Positions 1 through 6,342 of a stretch of 24,853 nucleotides of DNA are shown here, piece by piece. The notes beneath the pieces are model-generated. The model ran no database searches. It saw nothing but the letters and a program-made list of their open reading frames with translations, and was not told the origin of the DNA. Both the position numbers and the translations under genes were made by a program. Numbering within the stretch: position 1 is the stretch's first letter; every line of letters begins with the position of its first letter. Origin of the DNA: CAYPEK01 sp964409645 (GTDB taxonomy: Bacteria > UBP15 > UBA6099); NCBI GenBank assembly GCA_964409645.1, contig CAYPEK010000060.1, forward strand, positions 1-24,853, read 5' to 3'.

Positions 1-48
1 CCTTGCCCCATTGTTCACTCGATATGATGAGCTTACGGAATGAAACAG

Positions 49-77
49 TTGTTGACATAGGGCGAATGTGGTAAAAT
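49..77 (+). promoter_or_regulatory. Possible sigma70-type promoter for the RCC1 lipoprotein gene
   Basis: A TAAAAT -10-like hexamer at 72-77 lies 17 nt after TTGTTG (49-54), or 14 nt after a perfect TTGACA (52-57), a spacing that is short for sigma70. If it is real, the GTG at 68 lies inside the promoter, which supports the ATG at 128 as the start of the downstream gene. This is inferred from motif matching only. Confidence 0.3.
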
Positions 78-127
78 TGGAGAGAAGCGAAATATTTAAA
101 CTGAATAACCATGGAATAGTAAACAAA

Positions 128-1291
128 ATGAAACTACGAAAAAGTAAATTATTCCTGTTTGTTCCCCTAATTATCCTGTTTGTCACATTTGTTGCGGCAG
201 GCTGCGGCGGAGGGGGAGAAAGGTGCAATATCGCTCCTCAAAACAAATCAAACACTAAGATCGCAATCGATGTCGGCGATGATCTATCATCCGCTTTGAT
301 GCCTGATGGAACGGTGAAATACTGGGGGTCCTTTCAGGCGGAAGCTGCGACACAAGCCAGTTCTATCCCCATAACAGTCGGCGGTATAAGCAACTCAACC
401 GCTGTGTCCGCAGGCTCAACAATCATTTGCGCATTGCTGTCAAATGGAACCGTTAAATGTTGGGGATATAATTATTGGGGCCAACTTGGAGACGGGACAA
501 CTACTAGTAGTTACACCCCGGTAACAGTTAGCGGTCTCAGCGGAGCAATTGCCGTATCTGCCGGAAGCTATAACGCCTGCGCTTTGTTGTCAAATGGTAC
601 CGTCAAATGTTGGGGATTAAATAGCGTCGGCCAACTTGGAGACGGGACAACAACCGACAGTTCGGTACCCGTGGCGGTCAGTGGCCTTAGCGACGTGATT
701 TCTGTGTCTGCAGGGGACTGGTTTTCTAATTGCGCATTGCTGTCAAATGGAACCGTTAAATGTTGGGGATTGAATGGCATTGGTCAACTTGGAAACGGGA
801 CGACAACTGACAGTTCGGTACCCGTGGCAGTCAGCGGCCTTAGTAATGCAATCGCTGTTTCCACCGGCATGGCTCACGCCTGCGCATTACTGTCGAACGG
901 AACCGTTAACTGTTGGGGATATAATTTTTGGGGCCAACTTGGAGACGGGACGACAATTGACAGTTTGGTCCCCGTGGCAGTCAGCGGCCTTAGCGGGGCG
1001 ATCGCCATATCAGCAGGAACTGTACATACCTGCGCATTGCTGTCGGATGAAACGGTAAAATGCTGGGGTTATAACGAAAACGGCCAACTCGGAGATGGGA
1101 CCACAACGTCAAATCCGAACCCTGTAACTGTCCAAGGTCTCAGTGGAGCGATTGCCGTATCCGCGGGTAGTGAGCATACCTGCGCTTTGCTGATAGATGA
1201 TACTGTAAAATGTTGGGGTTATAACGAAAACGGCCAACTCGGAGATGGAACGGGAATAAATAGCTATTATCCTGTGAATGTCCTGTTTTGA
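128..1291 (+). CDS. RCC1-repeat lipoprotein
   Basis: A 387-aa predicted lipoprotein. The ATG at 128 is preferred over the GTG at 68 because it opens a classic lipoprotein signal: a basic MKLRKSK n-region, a hydrophobic core, and a VAAGC lipobox with Cys26 as the lipidated residue, followed by a Gly-rich tether. The rest is about seven RCC1-type beta-propeller repeats of about 50 aa (consensus CALLSNGTVKCWG followed by GQLGDGT), enough for a seven-bladed propeller. Each blade carries a Cys pair (CAL...CWG) that could form a disulfide outside the cytoplasm. Bacterial RCC1 proteins of this kind are usually surface or periplasmic repeat proteins of unknown ligand, and no enzymatic role can be assigned. 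The gene is AT-rich compared with the rest of the window. It converges on the 1335-aa lipoprotein, which ends in a similar RCC1 module. Confidence 0.85.
   Translation: MKLRKSKLFLFVPLIILFVTFVAAGCGGGGERCNIAPQNKSNTKIAIDVGDDLSSALMPDGTVKYWGSFQAEAATQASSIPITVGGISNSTAVSAGSTIICALLSNGTVKCWGYNYWGQLGDGTTTSSYTPVTVSGLSGAIAVSAGSYNACALLSNGTVKCWGLNSVGQLGDGTTTDSSVPVAVSGLSDVISVSAGDWFSNCALLSNGTVKCWGLNGIGQLGNGTTTDSSVPVAVSGLSNAIAVSTGMAHACALLSNGTVNCWGYNFWGQLGDGTTIDSLVPVAVSGLSGAIAISAGTVHTCALLSDETVKCWGYNENGQLGDGTTTSNPNPVTVQGLSGAIAVSAGSEHTCALLIDDTVKCWGYNENGQLGDGTGINSYYPVNVLF
293..1291 (+). repeat. Tandem array of about 150-bp RCC1-encoding repeats
   Basis: The codons for CALLxNGTVKCWG recur at about 293, 431, 581, 734, 884, 1034 and 1184, giving a period of 138, 150, 153, 150, 150 and 150 bp. 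Several units are nearly identical in DNA: the stretches beginning gacagttcggtacccgtggc near 656 and 809 differ little, and a close variant occurs near 959. Conservation at the nucleotide level points to recent amplification or gene conversion rather than only protein-level constraint. Confidence 0.85.
605..645 (+). repeat. Inverted-repeat arm A, shared RCC1 DNA (partner 1673-1713)
   Basis: Bases 605-645 match the reverse complement of 1673-1713 at 37 of 41 positions, including a 20-bp exact core at 626-645. The two arms lie in the convergent RCC1 modules of the two lipoprotein genes. They could support recombination that inverts the segment between them. Confidence 0.75.
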
Positions 1292-1346
1292 GAGTTCAAG
1301 TCATCCTCTTGAGTAGGGTGTTAATTTATCTTTAACCAATGAAAAC

Positions 1347-1415
1347 TCAGCAGATTTTTGCTCCGGGGACTCGTTCCATTTCCTTGAGCGCGAACTCGTG
1401 CGCGGCGTGGCCGAA
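1347..1415 (-). pseudogene. Displaced 3'-end fragment of the nicotinamidase-like gene
   Basis: Read on the minus strand this 69-bp segment encodes 22 codons plus stop that match the C-terminus of the hydrolase at 5807-6328. It contains HAAHEFALKEMER and ends GAKIC-stop. The DNA is identical to 5807-5875 at 62 of 69 positions, and only two residues differ (D to G and L to P). Upstream of the fragment the remainder of the gene is absent, apart from a shared CGAATC offset by 9 nt. It has no start and cannot encode a product. Both copies have the same orientation and bracket the 1335-aa lipoprotein gene, so this is either a decayed duplicate or the residue of an insertion at the 3' end of the hydrolase gene. 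Confidence 0.8.
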
Positions 1416-1480
1416 ATGGGCCGGCGAATCCGACCCACCATGATTTCTATTAAATTTCTACTCGACAGGCCATCCGGTGC

Positions 1481-1500
1481 GGGTTTTATTTTCAAAACCC
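1481..1500. repeat. Small hairpin spanning the stop codon of the PKD/RCC1 gene
   Basis: The arms GGGTTTT (1481-1487) and AAAACCC (1494-1500) are perfectly complementary across a 6-nt loop and overlap the stop codon at 1492-1494. On the minus strand no T-tract follows, so it is not a convincing intrinsic terminator. It could still protect the 3' end of the transcript or mark the old insertion boundary. Confidence 0.3.
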
Positions 1501-4500
1501 GACTACGTCCACAGGAGTCCCGCTGTTTGTCGTGGTTCCATTAATACCCCAGCATTTTATTCCGTTTGAATCAGTCAATGCGCATGTATGAAATGCCTTT
1601 CCAGCCGAAACCGAAACGATTCCGCTTGTCAAATTGCTTACTTCAACAGGTGAATATTGATTTGAATATGAGCCGTCTCCAAGTTGGCCGACGATATTCC
1701 ATCCCCAGCATTTAACGCCGCCTGAATTTGTAACAGCGCATGTAAATTCTTTACCTGCCGAAATGGCTATAACGCCGCTCGTCAATCCCACAACATCAAC
1801 CGGAACATAACTGTTTGAAGTAGTTCCATCCCCGAGTTGCCCACATTCGTTGAGTCCCCAGCACTTTACGCCGCCGGAGTCGGTCAGCGCGCATGTGTGC
1901 ATATCGCCTGCGGAAATCGCGGCGACGCCGCTTGTCAATCCACTTACATCCGCCGGAACTGGACTGGCTGCTTGCTCTATTCCGACTGCTCCGTCCATGT
2001 TTACTCCCCAGCATTTAACGCCGCCAGTAGCCATCAGCGCGCATGAGTGATATTCGCCTGTTGAAATTGCAATAGTGCCGCTGGTTAAGCCGTATACGTC
2101 AACCGGGGAGGCGCTATTCACGTTTGTTGAGTTGCCAAGTTGAAATTCAGTATTTCGACCCCAGCATTTCACACCTCCGGAATTTGTCAAAGCACATGTA
2201 TGAGCATAACCTGATGAGACTGATGAGACTCCGCTTGTTAATCCGACAACATCGACTGGTACCGTACTGGTGGCATTTGTTCCGTCGCCAAGCTGTCCGT
2301 TGTCATTGATACCCCAGCACTTCACGCCGCCCGTGTTTGTTAAAGCGCATGAATGCATATAACCGGCCGAAAAGGAAACTGCTCCGCTTGTCAAACCGCT
2401 CACATCAACAGGTGAATATCTTTCTGAATATGTGCCGTCTCCAATCTGGCCGTAGTAATTCCACCCCCAGCATCTCACACCGCCTGATGATGTGATCCCA
2501 CAAGTGTGACCGCCGCCTGAAGATAAATGCGATATCTGCGACCCGTTGATGACAATTAAATAAGTTGCCTGTGCTCCTTCATCATCAGTGACTGTTAATG
2601 TAACGGAATATTTGGCATAGGAACTGAAAGTGTGGCTCGGGTTCTGGGTGCTGCTGGTCGGGCTGCCGTCGCCGAAGTCCCAGAGGTATGACACGCATGT
2701 GCCGTCCGCATCCGTGCAGCCGCCCGTGAAGTTGACAGTGAGCGGGAATGTGCCTGTCGTTACATCGGATGATGCTGTCGCAACCGGCCGCTGATTGACT
2801 GTGATGGTGATGGACTTCTGTGTTGTTGCGCCTTCGTCGTCGGTGGCTGTGAATGTCGCCGTGAATGTGCCGCCGGTTGTGTATGTATGACTCGCCGTGA
2901 GGGTGCTCGCTGTCGGGCTGCCGTCGCCGAAGGTCCACACGGTGGTTACGCAGGCTCCATCGCTGTCGGCGCATGTGCCGGTGAATGCGACTGCGAACGG
3001 TGTGATTCCCGATGTTACATCGGCTTCCGCTGTTGCTGTCGGCGGCTGGTTGGCGGTTGCTATGATCGTAACCGACGCCGTGCCGGTTGCGCCGTTGTCG
3101 TCGGTGACGGTCAGCACCACGTTATACGTCCCGGCTGTTGTGAATTGATGCGACGGGCTCTGCGAAGCGGACGTTGCGCTGTCGCCGAAGTCCCAACTGT
3201 AGCTCGCGCATGTGCCGTCGTTGTCCGTGCAATCGCCGGTGAAGCTCACCGTGAGCGGCGCGCGGCCTGTCGTCACGCTCGGGGTTATGCCCGCCGCCGG
3301 CGGCAGATTCGCGGGCAACACCGTGATCGCAACCGTCGCCTGCGCTGTTGCTCCATCATCGTCCGTTACGGTCAGCGTTACGGTGTACGTTCCCGCTGTT
3401 TCAAATGTGTGCGACGGGTTTTGTAGGCTCGATGTGCCGCCGTCGCCGAAGCCCCAACTGTACGTAGCGCAAGTGCCGTCCGAGTCGGTGCAGCCGCCCG
3501 TGAAGTTAACCATGAACGGCGTGGTTCCGGATGACGAGTCGGCGGATGCCGTTGCGGCGGGCGACTGGTTCACCGGTTCGCCGTACTGCGTAACAACCAC
3601 GCTTGCGCTGTTTGTGATGGCGCTGTTGACCCGGCAGAAGGGTGTGTGTGACCCTTCCGCCGTGTATGTGCAGAGAATCGTGTCGCCGGATGCAGCAAGA
3701 GCCGTCCATGCGTCGGCGCTCTTGCATTTCGCTTCGAGCAGGTCGAACCCGCTGTTTCCGAGAACGGTGCACATCAGCGTTGTCTGCGCTTGATTCCTGA
3801 CGAGCGATATGTTCTGCGCCGAAACGGACGCCTGCACGCCGATCCTTGAGCATGACGCCTGACATGTTCCGGCCCTGTTGCATGTGTCCGTCGTGAGGTC
3901 GTTTCCGTCGGTGCACTGTGCATCCGTTGTGCAGGCGGTACCGCACGCCGCATGTGAGCAGTACGCCGAGCATGTGCCGGAATTGATACACGTGTCGGTT
4001 GTGAGCGCGTTATCGTCGCCGCATTCGGTGTCCGCGCTGCAAATCGCCGAGCATCCGGTATTGACACATGCCGCATAGGAAGTCCCCGGCCTCGCGCAGC
4101 GGTCGTAAGTCGAAGCGTTCTGGTCGTCGCAGTCGGAATCGGTATAGCACTTCAGCTCCTGCGGTTCACCTATCACAAGTTTGAACCTCGATTTCCCGGA
4201 AACCGTTTCCTTGCATTCGCTTATTGTCACAACTTCCGATTTAAGATCGCCTTTTTCCGCCCATACCTGCCAGTCGATATCCGCCGGCGCTCTGTAGAAT
4301 ATCGCCGTGCTGTTGGATACGTATCTTGGGTAGTCAAACCAGCCGTTTGTATTCGTATAAATCGTTGCGCCTGTCACCGGATTTCCATTCCAGTCCACTA
4401 TTTCTATTATCGGCGTGGTTTCGGTGATATCGAACAACGAACATTTTTCCGATTTCCAGTCCAAATTAAACTCGGTCAGATGGCTCGTCGTGAACTCAAC

Positions 4501-5499
4501 GTACAGATTGCCTTCGCCGTCCTGCTGAACAGTTGTGCGTTTCACGCTGCCGTTGCTGTTGTGCTCAACGAGCCATTCGCCCGTGTCCTCGCTGTAAACG
4601 AACACCGGAATCGTGTCGCCCGCTTTTGTGACCATGCCCGTCTCGGGATTCTCGATCCCGTTCGGTACCATTATTTTTATGGATGCTGTTTGCCCATCGG
4701 CGAAATTTGTCACTGCTTTTCCGGCGGAGTCCTTGACGGAGATGCTTACAAATCCTGCCGTCACCAATCCGCCCGTGCCGCTGCCACTACCCGTGTCGCT
4801 TTCCGTCATGAAATCGCCGGGGAACGTCTCGAGCGCTTTAGCGTCCGTCGGGTCGCCGTAGTTTAAAGATACTGTGTACTCGCCTGTGCCGCCGAGCACA
4901 TCCGCCGCGCTCGCGCCGGAGGCGCTTCCGATGCTGAACGTCACATCCGGCTCCGCTCCGCTCTCCGCGGGAGTCGTAAATACCGCCGCCTGCACGTCGG
5001 ACGTTATCTCGACAACCGACTGATACGTAACAACGCCGTCTTCCGTCACCGCGACGGGCGTCACCGTCGATGTGCCGCCGTCCGACGCCATCAGTGTAGC
5101 CTGCGTTGCATCCGTGGCGGATTTCGGTTTTGCCTCCATCCGAAGAGTTACGGACATCACTCCGTTAAAGAGCATGTTCGGCTGCACGGTGACTGTATTG
5201 AACGCATCGTAGAAGCCGGGTCTGGAAAGTTTCAGTTTTACGGAGGTTTCTGTGGATGAAACGCTGCTCACGGATGCGGTGAAGTTGCCGCTGGAGTCCG
5301 AGTTGAGGCGTTGCCCGCTGTCTGTCACGACAGTTGCGCCTGAAACGGCGTTACCGTCCATATCGACAATGTGGGCGGAGAGGTACGCCGCCGCTAAAGT
5401 GGAACCTTCGCGGCCCGACAAGCCGCCGCCGCTACCGCCGCAGCCGCTGATAAGCATTGCCAACACGGGAAATACAAGCAAAATACAAAGTCGCTTCAT
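1492..5499 (-). CDS. Large PKD/RCC1 multidomain lipoprotein
   Basis: A 1335-aa predicted lipoprotein, lipobox ISGC with Cys20, followed by a GGSGGG tether. The start has a G-rich ribosome site (GGGGG, 6 nt before ATG). Domains in order: a carboxypeptidase-regulatory-like beta-sandwich (about 35-122); a region with a TIPVFVYSEDTGEW segment (about 250-348) resembling modules that follow such sandwiches; a second small sandwich (about 355-445); Cys-rich repeats of the type CxxDxxCxDxNxxTxDxC (about 451-550); an Ig-like stretch with four Cys (about 555-640); four PKD domains (about 647-980), each with a CxDxDGxC insertion and a WxFGD-type motif; and a C-terminal RCC1 module of about seven repeats (about 985-1335). 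PKD domains usually mediate protein or polysaccharide contacts, so a surface adhesion or binding role is plausible but not shown. The RCC1 part is visibly more AT-rich than the rest. Confidence 0.85.
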   Translation of the reverse strand: MKRLCILLVFPVLAMLISGCGGSGGGLSGREGSTLAAAYLSAHIVDMDGNAVSGATVVTDSGQRLNSDSSGNFTASVSSVSSTETSVKLKLSRPGFYDAFNTVTVQPNMLFNGVMSVTLRMEAKPKSATDATQATLMASDGGTSTVTPVAVTEDGVVTYQSVVEITSDVQAAVFTTPAESGAEPDVTFSIGSASGASAADVLGGTGEYTVSLNYGDPTDAKALETFPGDFMTESDTGSGSGTGGLVTAGFVSISVKDSAGKAVTNFADGQTASIKIMVPNGIENPETGMVTKAGDTIPVFVYSEDTGEWLVEHNSNGSVKRTTVQQDGEGNLYVEFTTSHLTEFNLDWKSEKCSLFDITETTPIIEIVDWNGNPVTGATIYTNTNGWFDYPRYVSNSTAIFYRAPADIDWQVWAEKGDLKSEVVTISECKETVSGKSRFKLVIGEPQELKCYTDSDCDDQNASTYDRCARPGTSYAACVNTGCSAICSADTECGDDNALTTDTCINSGTCSAYCSHAACGTACTTDAQCTDGNDLTTDTCNRAGTCQASCSRIGVQASVSAQNISLVRNQAQTTLMCTVLGNSGFDLLEAKCKSADAWTALAASGDTILCTYTAEGSHTPFCRVNSAITNSASVVVTQYGEPVNQSPAATASADSSSGTTPFMVNFTGGCTDSDGTCATYSWGFGDGGTSSLQNPSHTFETAGTYTVTLTVTDDDGATAQATVAITVLPANLPPAAGITPSVTTGRAPLTVSFTGDCTDNDGTCASYSWDFGDSATSASQSPSHQFTTAGTYNVVLTVTDDNGATGTASVTIIATANQPPTATAEADVTSGITPFAVAFTGTCADSDGACVTTVWTFGDGSPTASTLTASHTYTTGGTFTATFTATDDEGATTQKSITITVNQRPVATASSDVTTGTFPLTVNFTGGCTDADGTCVSYLWDFGDGSPTSSTQNPSHTFSSYAKYSVTLTVTDDEGAQATYLIVINGSQISHLSSGGGHTCGITSSGGVRCWGWNYYGQIGDGTYSERYSPVDVSGLTSGAVSFSAGYMHSCALTNTGGVKCWGINDNGQLGDGTNATSTVPVDVVGLTSGVSSVSSGYAHTCALTNSGGVKCWGRNTEFQLGNSTNVNSASPVDVYGLTSGTIAISTGEYHSCALMATGGVKCWGVNMDGAVGIEQAASPVPADVSGLTSGVAAISAGDMHTCALTDSGGVKCWGLNECGQLGDGTTSNSYVPVDVVGLTSGVIAISAGKEFTCAVTNSGGVKCWGWNIVGQLGDGSYSNQYSPVEVSNLTSGIVSVSAGKAFHTCALTDSNGIKCWGINGTTTNSGTPVDVVGF
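1673..1713 (-). repeat. Inverted-repeat arm B, shared RCC1 DNA (partner 605-645)
   Basis: The reverse complement of this segment matches 605-645 at 37 of 41 positions. It encodes the KCWGWNIVGQLGDG portion of the sixth RCC1 repeat of the 1335-aa lipoprotein. Confidence 0.75.
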
Positions 5500-5806
5500 A
5501 TTCTGCCCCCAGTTATGAAGTTGTTAATGCCAATGCTACGAATGAACAATCTGCGGGCAAACGCGGATAATTCCAACAGCGATTTGTCCGCCCTCATTAT
5601 TGGTACTGCTTAATATTAATTTCGCCCTAAAAGGCGAACTCTGCTTAGGCAAAGGACACGAAGACGCAGAAATGTATCTATCTGCAGTTCAACCCGCCTT
5701 TGCTGAAAATATTTGTTGCTCTACGACTTAAATATACCCGAAGAGCAAAAGATTAAAACACATTTTGAATTTTTTAGGCGAGACTAAGGAAAAAAACTTT
5801 GTTGAA
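5500..5806. other. AT-rich intergenic stretch without a gene
   Basis: This spacer of about 300 bp lies between the start of the PKD/RCC1 lipoprotein gene and the end of the nicotinamidase-like gene, both on the minus strand. It must hold the promoter of the lipoprotein gene, but no hexamer pair stands out. It holds one perfect hairpin (5621-5638) and T-runs on the minus strand just after the hydrolase stop (about 5770-5800). No ORF with coding character was seen on either strand. Confidence 0.6.
5621..5638. repeat. Perfect 6-bp hairpin in the intergenic spacer
   Basis: The arms TTCGCC (5621-5626) and GGCGAA (5633-5638) flank a 6-nt CTAAAA loop. It lies about 170 nt downstream of the hydrolase stop on the minus strand. 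The sequence after it on that strand is AT-rich (AATTAATATTAA) but has no clean T-tract. It is a weak terminator candidate for the ftsH-hydrolase transcript. Confidence 0.3.
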
Positions 5807-5875
5807 TCAGCAGATTTTCGCGCCGAGGACGCGTTCCATTTCTTTGAGGGCGAACTCGTGCGCGGCGTGGTCGAA
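5807..5875 (-). repeat. Direct-repeat copy B: intact 3' end of the nicotinamidase-like gene
   Basis: This is the functional copy of the 69-bp segment repeated at 1347-1415 in the same orientation, 4460 bp away, at 62 of 69 identity. It supplies the last 22 codons and stop of the intact hydrolase. Confidence 0.8.
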
Positions 5876-6328
5876 CGAATCAACGCACCGGCGATCGACG
5901 CATACGTTATAATCGCGCATCCGTGCGTCCGCGCAGGTGTACAGAACGCAGATATTCGTGCAGACGCCGCACAGTTCGAGCGTGTCGATGCCCCGCTCTT
6001 TGAGTTCGTTTTCGAGGTTTGTGCCGAAGAACGCGCTGAACCGGGTTTTGTTGACGATCAGCTCTCCGGGGTTCGGCCGCACGTCCTTGTTAATCTCCGC
6101 GCCCTTGGTGTCGGCGATGCAGTGGGGCGGGAACATGCTGAATTCCTTGTCGTCCGCGGCGTGATGGTCGCAGATGTATATGATCGGCGAGCCTTCCGAG
6201 CGGTATTTGGAGATTTTTTTCTGTATCTCCGGGATGATGTGCTTGACGGTGTCGCCTACGTAGAGCGCGCCGTCGGCGCATACGAAATCGTTAAGCATAT
6301 CAATGACGAGAAGAGCTGTTTTGCTCAC
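5807..6328 (-). CDS. pncA: Nicotinamidase/isochorismatase-family cysteine hydrolase
   Basis: A 173-aa cysteine hydrolase. The expected triad is visible: Asp10 in LLVIDMLNDF, Lys94 in VNKTRFSAF and Cys127 in GVCTNICV. A nicotinamidase-type metal site is suggested by CDHH (Asp54, His56) and FPPH (His69), the same layout as in Bacillus YueJ-like nicotinamidases, so hydrolysis of nicotinamide to nicotinate for NAD salvage is the best guess. Other members of the family act on isochorismate or other amides, so the substrate is not certain. The GTG start at 6328 is chosen because GGAGGA (6334-6339) lies 5 nt upstream and family homology begins there. The stop of ftsH is only 14 nt upstream, so the two genes are probably cotranscribed. 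The last 69 bp are duplicated at 1347-1415. Confidence 0.8.
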   Translation of the reverse strand: MSKTALLVIDMLNDFVCADGALYVGDTVKHIIPEIQKKISKYRSEGSPIIYICDHHAADDKEFSMFPPHCIADTKGAEINKDVRPNPGELIVNKTRFSAFFGTNLENELKERGIDTLELCGVCTNICVLYTCADARMRDYNVCVDRRCVDSFDHAAHEFALKEMERVLGAKIC

Positions 6329-6342
6329 GGGTGTCCTCCGGC

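Noticed and set aside
293..1291. The regular repeats as a CRISPR array
   Set aside because: The period is 150 bp with no unique spacers, and the repeats are coding RCC1 blades.
1301..1495. A 64-codon minus-strand ORF between the two lipoprotein genes
   Set aside because: It reads the displaced hydrolase fragment in the wrong frame and runs over the stop region of the large lipoprotein. The frame matching the hydrolase is the one ending at 1347.
2887..3793. Long plus-strand ORFs opposite the PKD domains
   Set aside because: They are antisense shadows of GC-rich repeats; the minus strand has recognisable PKD domains throughout.
1347..5875. The bracketed region as a complete mobile element
   Set aside because: No integrase, transposase or terminal inverted repeats were found; only the direct repeats support past movement.
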